The notes below the pieces were generated by a model. It was given only the letters and a program-made list of their open reading frames with translations. It was not told the origin of the DNA and made no database searches. A stretch of DNA of 64,000 nucleotides from Metaclostridioides mangenotii. Lineage in GTDB: Bacteria; Bacillota; Clostridia; Peptostreptococcales; Peptostreptococcaceae. This document shows, piece after piece, positions 29,999 through 40,283 of the stretch (positions are counted from its first letter, which is position 1; the number at the start of each line of letters is the position of its first letter). Location of the stretch: NCBI RefSeq assembly GCF_018917235.1, contig NZ_JAHLOF010000001.1, forward strand, positions 248,001 through 312,000, read 5' to 3'. The translations under genes and the position numbers were made by a program.

Positions 29999-31000
29999 CT
30001 ATCTATAGAAGTTTTGGCCATAGTACATATTATAACTTCCACCAAATTCTACTCCAACTCCTATATATTTATAATCCCCCAAAATATTTTTTCTATGTCC
30101 TTTTGAATTCATCCATGCTTCATGAGCATATATAGCATTAAATTGACCAGCTGCAATATTTTCTCCTGCTAATGTAAATTTAATTCCTTCAGCTTTCATT
30201 CTATCCCCGGGACCTTTCCCTTTTTTATTTACGTGATCAAAAAATTTATTAATCTTCATATCTTCACAGTGTTTCCTAGTGCTAATAGTAGCTTGTTGAC
30301 TATAGTTAAGTTTATTTAAATTTCTCTGTTGTCTAACACTATTTACCATATCAATGACTTGAAGCTCATATGATTTTCTAAGTTGTTCGCTTTCTTTTGG
30401 AAATAATGCTATTTTGTCTTCAGCTTCTTTGTTAACAACTAAATAAGATGTTATCGTATTATTTTCATAGATATCATAGAATACAGTAATATACTTATCA
30501 TCAACTTCAAGAATGTCATATTGTTCATTTGAATTTATAGCATAGTTGATATTACCTTTTCTAATTTGTTTTAATGGTGTATAAACTTCTTTTATTAAAT
30601 TTCTATTTCCATTTATTTTTATATTTCTTAGTTCATCTGAATTAATACTATTACTGTATAACGCAACAACTTTCTCTTTATCAACACCAACCATACAGAA
30701 TTTTTTTCCGTATTGATTGTAAACATACCAATTAAAACTGTATTCGCTATTATCTACTCTTGCAGGATCTCCTATTTTATTAATTAATGTACTTTCATTA
30801 TCTCCAATTTTTAAATTATAAAAATTATCTATACTTGTTCCATTTTTTTGAATACCTTCATTATTTTCAGTACTTTCGGCTATATTATTTTCTTGCTTTA
30901 CACTTTCATTATTGTCTAGATCTATTAATTGATCTACTAATTCTTGATCATAAAAAGCAATCAAGATAATAACTATAAATACTGTAATCAGCTTTTTCAA
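29999..31000 (-). CDS. Exported CAP (SCP/PR1) domain protein
   Basis: A protein of about 333 residues with an N-terminal signal/anchor (KKLITVFIVIILIAF). A middle domain (about 60-190) looks like the CAP-associated N-terminal region (LKIGDNESTLINKIGDPAR). A C-terminal CAP domain follows: KLNYSQQATISTRKHCEDM, FFDHVNKKGKGPGDRM, GENIAAGQFNAIYAHEAWMNS, HRKNIL. It resembles the YkwD family. A TTG start is chosen because GGAGGAG is correctly placed before it. It is extracellular or wall-associated; the activity of bacterial CAP proteins is largely unknown. Confidence 0.85.
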   Translation of the reverse strand: MKKLITVFIVIILIAFYDQELVDQLIDLDNNESVKQENNIAESTENNEGIQKNGTSIDNFYNLKIGDNESTLINKIGDPARVDNSEYSFNWYVYNQYGKKFCMVGVDKEKVVALYSNSINSDELRNIKINGNRNLIKEVYTPLKQIRKGNINYAINSNEQYDILEVDDKYITVFYDIYENNTITSYLVVNKEAEDKIALFPKESEQLRKSYELQVIDMVNSVRQQRNLNKLNYSQQATISTRKHCEDMKINKFFDHVNKKGKGPGDRMKAEGIKFTLAGENIAAGQFNAIYAHEAWMNSKGHRKNILGDYKYIGVGVEFGGSYNMYYGQNFYR

Positions 31001-31031
31001 TATAACACTCCTCCAAAAACACAACCTTGGT

Positions 31032-31844
31032 TTACAATCTTAAAGAAAAAATTTCATCTAGACTTTTATCGAATATAGATGGCTTGTCAAATTTCCATGT
31101 TCCATCATACACAAGCTCATCGTTTAAATAGAATATCCCTTTTCCGTGCTTTTTACCCTGAAAAAACTCACCTTCATATCTTTTTCCATTTCCCCAATTG
31201 TAAACACCTAGACCATCGATTAAGTTATTTTTCCATTCTCCATTATAAATTATTTCTCCTAAATCATTATAACAAATACCTTGACCGTCCATTTTTCCAT
31301 CTTTAAAATCTCCAGCATAGACATAGTTATCACTCCAGATATATATTCCAAAATCGTTTTTTTTACCATTATCCCAATTCCCAATATATACATCACTGCT
31401 ATTATAAATAATTTGACCTATACCATTCATAGTGTCTTCATCAAAAGACCCTGTATATACATTACCATTTTCAAATTTAAATTCTCCACAACCACACTTT
31501 TTACCTTCTTTAAATTCACCGGAGTATGTAGTGTAGTTTTCTTCTCCTTTTACATGAAAAAACTCATAGCAACCTTTTCCATGCATATTTCGTCCTTCAA
31601 CTTCTCCAATATATAAATCTCCATTAGAAAATTTATATATCTTATTTTTTACTTTTTTTGATTTATTTTCTTCTTCTAATTCTTTTTTTCCTTCTAACTC
31701 AAATATCTCTTCTTCATTAGCAAAGAGTTCTTTTTTAATCGAATGCCTTTTCATATTTGCAACACTTTTGACTAATTTATTTACATTATGTATATGTTTA
31801 AGATACTCTTTATAAGTATCCATATGTTCATTAGATAAATTCAT
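31032..31844 (-). CDS. MORN-repeat protein
   Basis: A 270-residue cytosolic protein. After a charged helical N-terminus (about 1-65), residues of about 70-255 form roughly eight MORN repeats of Y-x-G-x-W/F plus G-x-G units: YIGEVEGRNMHGKGCYEF, YSGEFKEGKKCGCGEF, YTGSFDEDTMNGIGQI, YIGNWDNGKKNDFGIY, YAGDFKDGKMDGQGI and so on. MORN repeats form elongated beta-sheets that bind proteins or membranes. No catalytic domain is present. It ends 30 bp before the CAP gene. The role is unknown. Confidence 0.88.
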   Translation of the reverse strand: MNLSNEHMDTYKEYLKHIHNVNKLVKSVANMKRHSIKKELFANEEEIFELEGKKELEEENKSKKVKNKIYKFSNGDLYIGEVEGRNMHGKGCYEFFHVKGEENYTTYSGEFKEGKKCGCGEFKFENGNVYTGSFDEDTMNGIGQIIYNSSDVYIGNWDNGKKNDFGIYIWSDNYVYAGDFKDGKMDGQGICYNDLGEIIYNGEWKNNLIDGLGVYNWGNGKRYEGEFFQGKKHGKGIFYLNDELVYDGTWKFDKPSIFDKSLDEIFSLRL

Positions 31845-31987
31845 TAATTATTCCCCCAATGTCAGTAAAGTAAATCTTAGTATAATTATATATCAATGAT
31901 AAGAAATTTCCTATATATATTGACCAAAAGTATTATAACTCAATGTCAAATTTTTGATATATTTTAAAATTAAATTAAACAAAAATA

Positions 31988-32025
31988 GATTGTGCTAATT
32001 TGAATAAAATCACTTGAGCACAATC
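31988..32025 (-). terminator. Hairpin terminator after the YitT gene
   Basis: GATTGTGCT and its complement enclose a 20-nt loop just past the YitT stop, followed on the minus strand by a U-rich stretch. Confidence 0.6.
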
Positions 32026-32059
32026 CATCATGTTTTATATAAAATATTTGTATATCTAT

Positions 32060-32926
32060 TTATAAATCTTTTGCTTTAAATCCTCTTCCTTTAACTTCAT
32101 TTACATCATTAACAGATATAAATGCCTTTTTATCATACTTAAGGGCAATTCTTTTTATTTTCGGAATTTCACACGAAGATACTACTGTGTAAATTATCTT
32201 TTTATTTTCGTGAGTATATGCACCCTCTGCTTTTAAAAAGGTAACTCCCCTAACTAATGTCTTCATTATTTCCTCTGCTATTTGATCATTTTCTTTAGAT
32301 ATCACCATTACCGATTTTTGGTAATTTAGTGCATCTTTAATGTAGGACATTGTATAGGCATTTAAAAATAAACCTATTAATGTGTATAGTGCTAAATCTA
32401 ACCCAAACAAAAAGCTTCCCACAAGTACAATAACCGCATTTATTGCAAATCCTGTATCTTTCATTTCAATATTTCTTTTTATCTTTAAAATAGCTGCTAT
32501 AATATCTGTACCCCCTTGGGAAGATTTAGTTCTAAGAACCATACCCACACCCAACCCAGATAGAATACCACCATAAACACTTTGAAGTAAAATATCATTT
32601 ATAGGTATATATTGACTTATATCTTGTGTCAATCCAAGTAGTACTGAAAATATAATCATATTTATCATACTTATTATACAAAACTCTTTTTCTAGATAAA
32701 TAAATCCCAAAATAAAAATTGGTATATTTATTATAAATGTTAACAATCCTACGTTTATATTTGTCAGATAATTTAGTGATGTAGAAATACCAGTAGCTCC
32801 ACCACTTAGCAAGTGTGCAGGCCTTAGAAAACCATTTATACCTATCGCAGATACTACCATACCCAACATCATAAAAAGAAATCTTAACCATTGACGCTCT
32901 TGTAGGACGTCTCTTACCTCACTCAT
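32060..32926 (-). CDS. YitT-family membrane protein (DUF161/DUF2179)
   Basis: A membrane protein of 288 residues. About five helices fill residues 15-190, with the family's LLSGGATGISTSLNYLT, GLGVGMVLRTKSSQGGTDIIA and FAINAVIVLVGSF segments. The C-terminal soluble DUF2179 domain (about 205-285) includes VTFLKAEGAYTHENKKIIYTVV and ISVNDVNEVKGRGFK. YitT proteins are widespread and of unknown transport function. It stands alone. Confidence 0.9.
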   Translation of the reverse strand: MSEVRDVLQERQWLRFLFMMLGMVVSAIGINGFLRPAHLLSGGATGISTSLNYLTNINVGLLTFIINIPIFILGFIYLEKEFCIISMINMIIFSVLLGLTQDISQYIPINDILLQSVYGGILSGLGVGMVLRTKSSQGGTDIIAAILKIKRNIEMKDTGFAINAVIVLVGSFLFGLDLALYTLIGLFLNAYTMSYIKDALNYQKSVMVISKENDQIAEEIMKTLVRGVTFLKAEGAYTHENKKIIYTVVSSCEIPKIKRIALKYDKKAFISVNDVNEVKGRGFKAKDL

Positions 32927-33385
32927 TTTATTCTCCCTTCAGGATTTAATCCTCAATCACTTTTGTTTCTAATAGTAAATTATACGAAATTAAAAATATA
33001 CTCAATCTCTTTATTACATGTATATTATATTCTCTTTATTTTATATGTCCAGAGTCTAATTTTAGTTATTTGACAAATAAATTATACTATTGAACAGCAT
33101 AACTTATATCCGCCAAATTCTGATAATATGGCCTTTATTCTTGCAATCGTATATATTTATTTGTATTTATAGTTTTTGTCTATGAACATTTTATATTCAT
33201 ACTATTAGACACCAACTTATGTAATATTTCAGGTTTTTAATCTATAAAAATGCAATTTAAAATTCATATTATGCATAAAATGATTTTACGGTATATATAC
33301 CTTCATTTTTAAAGGGAAATTTTTTTTTATTTTTTTATGAAAATTTATTAACAAGATGTTGTTTTTATAAAATAAGCATATAATT
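32927..33385. other. Intergenic region without a recognised gene
   Basis: About 460 very AT-rich bases between two minus-strand genes. I see no ORF with a ribosome site and no known RNA structure. Confidence 0.4.
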
Positions 33386-34798
33386 TTAGCTTTCTTTAAG
33401 TATTTCTTTTACCTTCGAATTATTGTACATACTGTTTGGCACTTCGCTTTTTAAACTGTAAAAAGTCTTTTTCGCATTTTTTAAATCACCATTTTCATAA
33501 TACAACATACCAAGTTCATAATATGAATCATCATAGTATGTATCATCTTTTGAATATGTATTTATATATTTTTTATAGTATTTTATAGCTTCATCATTAT
33601 TTTTTATTTTAGAGTTTAGAACAGCAAGTTGATACATAGACTCTGATATGTACTTCTTCCTATTTCCCCTATCAACTATTTTCTCAAAGTAATTTATAGC
33701 ACCTTTATAGTCTTCAACTTTTCTAAGTTTTAAAGCATTTTCAAAATAATCATTTTCTTCTTTATTTGTTAGTTTTTTAATTTCTTTTTTTTCTTCAGAT
33801 TTCTCATTTTTTGACTTATCATTGTTATTATCGTCTTTATTTTTATTTATTTTATCCTCTAGCATATTAAGTTTCTGTTCTTTTTTATTTAATTTTTTAT
33901 TTAGATCATTTATTTTATTATTATTATTGTAGACAAATACTATAGCAAGTATTGCTACAATTGATATTCCAATCACCAACTTAAAAGACTCTACCTTTTT
34001 GCTTTCTACATTACTTCCGTTTTTATGTTTTGATACTGCATTTATTTTTTGTTCTTCCTCTTCCTCTAATTCCAAACTTCTTTTTTGTACTACATCATTA
34101 TCCCTATCCACAAATTTAAGTTTATCTAAAACTAAATTGCTTTTAGACTGCTTTTCTATTTTGTTAAAAATAAGTGAAAGCATAACATAAGGATTTATAA
34201 ATTCCGGCTCTTCTTCAATAATATTTTCTAATATCTCAATAGCTTCGTAATTTAAACCTTCATTTATAAATCTAACTGCGTGATTATACCTCTCCAAGAA
34301 AACTTCAAAATCTTCTGTTTTAAACATATCTATGTATTTTTTTGACAACATGTCATCCTTAGCAAAACTTATATAAAAACTATTAAAAGCCTGTGAAAAG
34401 TCACATTTTAATAATTTTATTATCCCTCTTAGATTTAATATATCTACATCTCTTTTGTAAATATTATAAGCTTTATCTATAAGCTTTTCAGCACCAGTTA
34501 TATAATTTACAGCAGCTAAACTTAAAGCATTATTGTATAATTCATAAGATTTAATTATTTTTTCATCACTTATCTCTTTTATATCATCACTTGCTGTAAA
34601 TTCTAGTGAATCAAGAGTTTCTTTTTTAATGTTTTCTGTAATTAGACTTTCTAACAATATTTTTGATATTTTATCTTCTTCTTCGTTTTTTACTTTAAAA
34701 AAAGTTAAATCATTTCTTTCAATCAAATTTACATCTAATTCTTTTACCTTCATGCTTTTTATATCTTCTATAAAATCTATACCTAAAATGTTAATCAC
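33386..34798 (-). CDS. Membrane-anchored TPR protein
   Basis: A 470-residue protein with one transmembrane helix (about 274-291, LVIGISIVAILAIVFVY). The N-terminal half is cytosolic and helical with TPR-like repeats (YNNALSLAAVNYITGAEKLIDKAY; EAIEILENIIEEEPEFINPYVMLS). After the helix come a Lys/Asn/Glu coiled coil and three C-terminal TPRs (YFENALKLRKVEDYKGAINYFEKIV and onward) of the YbgF type, probably outside. It is presumably a scaffold. Partners and function are unknown. Confidence 0.75.
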   Translation of the reverse strand: MINILGIDFIEDIKSMKVKELDVNLIERNDLTFFKVKNEEEDKISKILLESLITENIKKETLDSLEFTASDDIKEISDEKIIKSYELYNNALSLAAVNYITGAEKLIDKAYNIYKRDVDILNLRGIIKLLKCDFSQAFNSFYISFAKDDMLSKKYIDMFKTEDFEVFLERYNHAVRFINEGLNYEAIEILENIIEEEPEFINPYVMLSLIFNKIEKQSKSNLVLDKLKFVDRDNDVVQKRSLELEEEEEQKINAVSKHKNGSNVESKKVESFKLVIGISIVAILAIVFVYNNNNKINDLNKKLNKKEQKLNMLEDKINKNKDDNNNDKSKNEKSEEKKEIKKLTNKEENDYFENALKLRKVEDYKGAINYFEKIVDRGNRKKYISESMYQLAVLNSKIKNNDEAIKYYKKYINTYSKDDTYYDDSYYELGMLYYENGDLKNAKKTFYSLKSEVPNSMYNNSKVKEILKES

Positions 34799-34907
34799 TA
34801 CCTTTCTCTTTTAGTATAACTTTAAATATTTGAATTTCATTATAACATTTGATCTAAATAAATCAAAATTCTTCTTATTTAAAAATAATTATACTTCTCT
34901 TATATTA

Positions 34908-36296
34908 TTAAAAGTGGTTAAATAACTTTTTTATGAGTTTATATGCTCTTTCAGTATATGGTGGGTACTTAAACTTAATATCAATAAAAGAATTTGATCT
35001 CATTATACTCTTTTTGTGTGAAAAAGAGTCAAAGCTCTTTTTACCATGATATGATCCTATTCCACTATTTCCAATTCCGCCAAAAGGTAAATTATAATTT
35101 GTAATATGCATTATTGTATCGTTAATACAGCCACCACCAAAAGAAATATTCTCAACTAATCTATCTATAAAATCTTTTTCTTTAGAAAAAATGTACAATG
35201 CCAATGGATTTTTGTTAGCTTCTATAATTTTTACTATGTCATTAAAATTACCATATTCTATTATAGGTATCAATGGTCCAAATATTTCTTCTTGCATAAT
35301 TCTATCTTCTAACAATACATTTTCTAATATTGTAGGCTCTATTTTAAGCTGTTTTTTATTATACTTACCACCAAAAACAACTTTAGATGTATCAATTAAT
35401 TCTACTAATCGGTGAAAGTGCTTTTCATTTATAATACTTACATAATCATCACAATTTAAAATATTACTTGTATAAAATTTTTCTATATAGAAAATCATTT
35501 CTTTTATAAGTTGTTCTTTTATATCATGATGTGCAACTATATAATCAGGGGCAATACAGGTCTGGCCAGCATTGATAAGTTTGCCCCATATTATCTTTTT
35601 AGCACTTAGAGCTATATCTGCTGATCTATCCACTATACATGGACTTTTCCCACCTAATTCCAAAGTAAAAGGAGTCAAATTGTTGCTTGCTTTACTTGCT
35701 ACTATCTTTCCAATCTTAGGGCTACCCGTAAAGAAAATATAATCAAAATCTTGATCAAGAAGATATCCATTCACATCTACACCGCCTTCGACTACATCTA
35801 TATAGCCTCTTTCAAAGCACTCTTCTAATATAAATTTTATAACTCCAGAAGTGCTTTGAGATAATTCAGAAGGTTTTAATACATTGCAATTTCCTGCAGC
35901 TATACTTCCTATAAGTGGTGATATAGCCAATTGGAAAGGATAGTTCCAAGGAGATATTATCAGACAGCTTCCGTAAGGCTGATTGTATATAAAGCCCTTT
36001 GATCCTAAATTAATAATAGGTGTTTTTACTTTGATGGGTCTTCTCCACTTCCGTACATTATTAATTGCGTAGTTTATTTCAGAAATAATTATTCCTACTT
36101 CAGTTTCATAAGCTTCAAATTTGCTTTTATTTAGATCATTTTTCAATGCTTCAAGTATTAGGTCCTCATGCTTAATAATCGTGCCTTTAAGTGCTTTTAA
36201 TTGTCTCAAAATAAACTCTGCATCTCTAGTCTTCCCTGTATTTAAAAATTTTTTTTGATTGTGAAGAATCTTATCTATATTATCAATATAACTCAT
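34908..36296 (-). CDS. Aldehyde dehydrogenase (ALDH3-like)
   Basis: An NAD(P)-dependent aldehyde dehydrogenase of 462 residues. It shows SPWNYPFQLAISPLIGSIAAGN (cofactor region), FTGSPKIGK, the general-base Glu in TLELGGKSPCIV, and the nucleophile Cys in NAGQTCIAPDY. EEIFGPLIPI and LPFGGIGNSGIGSYHGK complete the family pattern. Length and spacing fit the ALDH3/fatty-aldehyde class. The C-terminal amphipathic helix (RAYKLIKKLFNHF) may touch membranes. It stands alone, so its substrate is unclear. Confidence 0.92.
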   Translation of the reverse strand: MSYIDNIDKILHNQKKFLNTGKTRDAEFILRQLKALKGTIIKHEDLILEALKNDLNKSKFEAYETEVGIIISEINYAINNVRKWRRPIKVKTPIINLGSKGFIYNQPYGSCLIISPWNYPFQLAISPLIGSIAAGNCNVLKPSELSQSTSGVIKFILEECFERGYIDVVEGGVDVNGYLLDQDFDYIFFTGSPKIGKIVASKASNNLTPFTLELGGKSPCIVDRSADIALSAKKIIWGKLINAGQTCIAPDYIVAHHDIKEQLIKEMIFYIEKFYTSNILNCDDYVSIINEKHFHRLVELIDTSKVVFGGKYNKKQLKIEPTILENVLLEDRIMQEEIFGPLIPIIEYGNFNDIVKIIEANKNPLALYIFSKEKDFIDRLVENISFGGGCINDTIMHITNYNLPFGGIGNSGIGSYHGKKSFDSFSHKKSIMRSNSFIDIKFKYPPYTERAYKLIKKLFNHF

Positions 36297-36467
36297 ACTA
36301 CACCTCTATCTTTAAATTTCATATTAATTTCCGTATAATTATAGTATAATCAACTTTTTAACTCTTTAAAGCATATTTCATTAAAATTAGTACTAATTGA
36401 TATTTTTTAGCATTTTACATATATATATATTTACTGTTGTTGTAACAAATTAAATCAATAAATAAAA

Positions 36468-36492
36468 GATTGCCCAAAACCATTGGGCAATC
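36468..36492 (-). terminator. Hairpin terminator
   Basis: AGATTGCCCAA pairs with its complement, followed on the minus strand by TTTTATTT. It follows the regulator gene at 36506. Confidence 0.8.
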
Positions 36493-36505
36493 TCATGTCG
36501 TTAGA

Positions 36506-37099
36506 TTAATTATTTAAATTATACTTTTTAACTTTCCTATAAAGTGTAGCAATACCTATATTTAAAACGTCAGCTATTTGTTTCATAGCTTCAGTATTGG
36601 TACCGTATTTCTTTATCGCTTTTTCTATAACTTCTTTTTCCACATCAGACATAGTTTTTATTTCTTGATCGTACATTTCATCCAATTTAAATGAAATCAA
36701 ATCAGACATGCTCTTTATAAACTCAGTGAGATCTTTATCTTTTGAAAGTATATTATTTTTTTGTTCTTCACTAAATGCTGCTACACCCAAAATACCAAGT
36801 ATTTGATCCTCAAGCATTACAGGTGTGCAGATATCTGCTAGTTCTTTACAATTTTTTCTGTTTGAACAATTATTGCATTTTTCATCCAACTCTTTGACTA
36901 TGACGTACGATTCGCCTGTCTGCAAGACCATAGAGTACGCAGACTTTTCAGAGATTGTTTCTCCTATTTTCTCTTTGAATATTCCTGTTCCTGCTATTCT
37001 AGTTAAATCGTTAGTAACTAGGGTTACATCTACATCGAGTACATTAGAAATATTCTCACAAATACTCTGAATATAATTCGTTATGTTATTCAAATTCAA
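36506..37099 (-). CDS. GAF-like sensor with Fis-type HTH, lacking an AAA+ domain
   Basis: A 197-residue regulator. Residues of about 1-135 look like the GAF-type sensor region at the N-terminus of sigma-54 activators of amino-acid and carbon catabolism (LDVDVTLVTNDLTRIAGTG; ADICTPVMLEDQILGILGVAAF). A Cys cluster (CNNCSNRKNC and a further Cys) could bind a metal or cluster. The C-terminus is a Fis-type helix-turn-helix (VEKEVIEKAIKKYG, then ADVLNIGIATLYRKVKKYNL). The central sigma-54 ATPase is missing, so it must act by another mechanism. The target is unknown. Confidence 0.7.
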   Translation of the reverse strand: MNLNNITNYIQSICENISNVLDVDVTLVTNDLTRIAGTGIFKEKIGETISEKSAYSMVLQTGESYVIVKELDEKCNNCSNRKNCKELADICTPVMLEDQILGILGVAAFSEEQKNNILSKDKDLTEFIKSMSDLISFKLDEMYDQEIKTMSDVEKEVIEKAIKKYGTNTEAMKQIADVLNIGIATLYRKVKKYNLNN

Positions 37100-37131
37100 A
37101 GTAATCCCTCCTAATGTGGCAAAATTTATAT

Positions 37132-38658
37132 CTATTGTCCTTCAACTGGTGTCTCTGGAGTACTTCCTCCACCAGATCCTCCAGATTCTGATCCACCTGT
37201 ACTTGCTTCTCCTCCAGATCCTGATCCACTTGTACTTCCTGATCCGCCTGAACTTGATTCTCCTCCAGCTGGTGAATTTGGTTGATTAGTATTTTCATTA
37301 TTAGTATCATTGTCATCTTTTTCAGGAACTTTTGCTGTACCTACAAGGATAACTCCTTCTTTTTTAGGATAGTAAGAAGATGCAACTTTTTCTTTCTTTA
37401 TTACTTTCCCATCTTTATCCTTGAATATTCTATATGTAGAAACTGAATATGCATTTCTTCCATTTTTTTCTATCTTTTCTTTCCCCTCAGGCATACTTGG
37501 ATCATCCACTCTCTTATATCCAGTAGAAGAAACTCCATCAACGCTTGTTGTTATTTCAATATTTTTAATATCTGCCTCGTTTCCATAAATTGCAGTATAA
37601 AGTATATTTCCATCTACATGGCTCTTTAAGAAAATTGGATGCTCATTATTGTTTTTAAATAAAAAATCTATACCACTATCTGCTACAGTAGCATCTCTTC
37701 CTTTAATAACATAACTTGAAGGTATAGTATGGTTTTTAACATGAACTAATTCAAGTCCTGATAAAAGTACTGAATTATAAAGTGTAGAAGATACTTGGCA
37801 AACTCCTCCTCCATAATCAAGTTGCATCTCACCATTTTCTATAACAGGAGCGCTTTTATAACCATTTGCTTTAATTCTCTTGCCTGTTGCTTTATTAAAT
37901 GAGAATTCTTCACCTGGTTTTATCATTACATTATTTAAACTCTTTGATGCAACAGCTATATTAAAGCTTCTATTAACTTGACTTGTAGAGAATCTTGTTG
38001 AATAAGTACCTAACGTAGCGTTTATATCTTTTAAATCTTCTTTTTTAACCTTTGCTTTTTCTTCATTTACTGTTAATTGATCCTCAAACTTTCCTTTACC
38101 CACTTGTAATTTAAGTGTTTTTATACTCTTATGAATATCAAGTTTTCTCCCAGTCTTCTCTGGAACAACAACTACTTGTTCATTTTCAATTTTTATAGTT
38201 GCATTCTCAACGTTTCTGTCAATTTCCTTAGAAATAACATTCATTTCATGTTTAAGTTTTACTTCATCGTAGTTTGTTACTGCTAATACATTATTCTTAG
38301 TCCCAAAATTGTATGATATCGTATTTTTTAGATTGTTGAAAAATCCATCGTTTCTATTTGAATTATATGCATTTTCAACTGTCTTATTTAAATCGTAATG
38401 TATATCGACTTGACTAGGTTCAATGTCCCATTCTTTCCCATCAAATTTCAATTTGATATCCTTAAATTTATAATTATTATTAATTTCTTGTTTTGCTTGT
38501 TCTTTAGTTAACCCACCTACTTCTACATTCCCAATATAAGTGTTTTTAACAACTTTATCGCCACTAATTTGTAATGACATAACGACTACAAAAGCTAATA
38601 ATAAAACCCCTATGATAGCAGCCGTTATTGCTGCTATTTTTTTCTTACCTTCTAACAT
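37132..38658 (-). CDS. VanW-family membrane-anchored wall protein
   Basis: A 508-residue protein with one N-terminal transmembrane helix. YoaR-type putative peptidoglycan-binding domains follow (VGGLTKEQAKQEINNNY and onward, about 45-205). The VanW domain (about 215-350) has FSTSQVNRSFNIAVASKSLN, VMIKPGEEFSFNKATGKR and LDYGGGVCQVSSTLYNSVLLSGL. A G5-like strand region precedes a C-terminal Ser/Gly/Glu-rich low-complexity tail (about 445-508), probably extended and wall-spanning. VanW proteins occur in vancomycin clusters and widely outside them; the function is not established. Confidence 0.88.
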   Translation of the reverse strand: MLEGKKKIAAITAAIIGVLLLAFVVVMSLQISGDKVVKNTYIGNVEVGGLTKEQAKQEINNNYKFKDIKLKFDGKEWDIEPSQVDIHYDLNKTVENAYNSNRNDGFFNNLKNTISYNFGTKNNVLAVTNYDEVKLKHEMNVISKEIDRNVENATIKIENEQVVVVPEKTGRKLDIHKSIKTLKLQVGKGKFEDQLTVNEEKAKVKKEDLKDINATLGTYSTRFSTSQVNRSFNIAVASKSLNNVMIKPGEEFSFNKATGKRIKANGYKSAPVIENGEMQLDYGGGVCQVSSTLYNSVLLSGLELVHVKNHTIPSSYVIKGRDATVADSGIDFLFKNNNEHPIFLKSHVDGNILYTAIYGNEADIKNIEITTSVDGVSSTGYKRVDDPSMPEGKEKIEKNGRNAYSVSTYRIFKDKDGKVIKKEKVASSYYPKKEGVILVGTAKVPEKDDNDTNNENTNQPNSPAGGESSSGGSGSTSGSGSGGEASTGGSESGGSGGGSTPETPVEGQ

Positions 38659-38736
38659 TACATAATATCTCCTTACCCCAAATTATTTTATATCTATATT
38701 TAAAATACATATATTTAACAACTTTGAAATTATTAA

Positions 38737-40125
38737 TTAGTAATTACTTAGCTTACCATTTGACACATAATGAATCTGTTTTGTATAAATATTAATTGCA
38801 TATACTTCTTTCTTCTTAAAGAATCCCTTGTTAACTACAGCAAGGTAGTAAATATTCTGTTTATCCCCTAAAATACTTTCTATAGTTTTATCGCTGTCAA
38901 TATATCTATTGGCTTTATTTTGATCTACAATCTCTACTTTTTTGTATTCATTTTGCTTTGCATCTAACCTATTTTTTAACATCATGATTGCATCGCCTTC
39001 TGAAATACTGAACTTAAACTCACCTGTATCATTGATCATAAAATATCCTTTTCCATAAGAAATTTTATAATCCTTCTTACCATATTTATATGAATAGAGA
39101 TTTTTAGTTTCGGCACTTATTAAGGCCTCGTTGATCAGTGAATTCCCCTCGTATACTTCTACATAGTAATATTTATTATCATTGATCATTTGAGGAAGAG
39201 AAGTTATAGATAACTTATTTTTCTCTATATTACTTTCTTTTGAAACTATATTTAATATATCCTCATTAGTTAAGGTATACAATGATAAATTCTTTTGGTA
39301 ATCTTTTTCTAATTTTTGTACTTCTGAATCATCAGCATAATACGTCTTTAGATATTCTATATTTTCAAGAGCACTTTCGTAGTCCCCTGATATATTAGCC
39401 TCTTTTGATTTTTTTATATAATAATCATACATTTCATCAATACAGACGTCCTTAGCTTTTTGAGCTAAATCATAAGTCTTTTTATCTTCTTTTAAGACTT
39501 TGTCATATTCTTCAATCGCTTCTACATAATTGTACGTCTTTTGGTTTTCTACACCTTTTTTGTACACTTCTCTAGACTCGTGAAAAGTCTCTATATTCTG
39601 TTTGTATTTATCAATTTCTTTACCCACATTATTTAAAATTGAAACAGAATTTATGTACGACATCGCCACTTCATAATCAACTTTTTCCTTCTCGTACACA
39701 TCGCTAACTCGGTTTGCTTGGTCTATTATATCATCTAGTCTAATTTCAACTTTATCTAATGAATTCATCGTGTTTACAATATTGATAAACTGTTCTTTAG
39801 ATATCTGTCCTTGTATGTATTTATCGCCACTAGTTATAAGTAGTTTGTTTATCTTTTTCGAAACAACTTTATTAAATCTATTCATCTTAGATTTAGAAAA
39901 CTTTTTCTCCGTATTGTCGTAATATTCTAGTGCAATTGAATACTGTCTCTTTTCAATGTTATCGACTAATATAGTAGCTTCATTTCTCACACCAGAATTA
40001 TTATTAAGTAGTAACACGATGAGTAAAACTATAAGTCCTAATATAGATACTGAAATTCTAACTATTGATTTACTGTGGGTTTCAATAAAATCAACAGTCT
40101 TTTCAAATAACTCTTTCAAGTTCAT
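38737..40125 (-). CDS. Membrane-anchored helical-repeat protein of unknown function
   Basis: A 462-residue protein with a short cytosolic N-terminus and one transmembrane helix (about 20-42, IVRISVSILGLIVLLIVLLL). The outer region has TPR-like helices (YNYVEAIEEYDKVLKEDKKTYDLAQKAKD; ISGDYESALENIEYLKTYY). A C-terminal beta-rich part (about 310-460) with YYVEVYEGNSLINEALIS and IYYLAVVNKGFF may be PepSY-like. It lies upstream of the VanW gene with a short gap, so the two may form a cell-envelope operon. No family is confidently recognised. Confidence 0.65.
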   Translation of the reverse strand: MNLKELFEKTVDFIETHSKSIVRISVSILGLIVLLIVLLLNNNSGVRNEATILVDNIEKRQYSIALEYYDNTEKKFSKSKMNRFNKVVSKKINKLLITSGDKYIQGQISKEQFINIVNTMNSLDKVEIRLDDIIDQANRVSDVYEKEKVDYEVAMSYINSVSILNNVGKEIDKYKQNIETFHESREVYKKGVENQKTYNYVEAIEEYDKVLKEDKKTYDLAQKAKDVCIDEMYDYYIKKSKEANISGDYESALENIEYLKTYYADDSEVQKLEKDYQKNLSLYTLTNEDILNIVSKESNIEKNKLSITSLPQMINDNKYYYVEVYEGNSLINEALISAETKNLYSYKYGKKDYKISYGKGYFMINDTGEFKFSISEGDAIMMLKNRLDAKQNEYKKVEIVDQNKANRYIDSDKTIESILGDKQNIYYLAVVNKGFFKKKEVYAINIYTKQIHYVSNGKLSNY

Positions 40126-40283
40126 TATTTAACCTCTCCGCTTACAAATATTTATTCTATACTCAAATTATCCCTATTTTTTATTATAGCATACATAATA
40201 TTGGAAAAAAAATAAAAACACATTAACATTGTGTTTTTACTTTATCTTTATAATGTCACACCACACTAAAGTGTATACATAGA

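Noticed and set aside
33840..33960. Tandem repeat or CRISPR-like array in the TPR gene
   Set aside because: This is Lys/Asn-rich low-complexity coding sequence in a coiled-coil segment, without regular repeats and spacers.
37132..37300. Overlapping gene in the Ser/Gly repeat tail of the VanW protein
   Set aside because: The alternative frames are open only because of the low-complexity repeat composition. They have no ribosome site or family resemblance.
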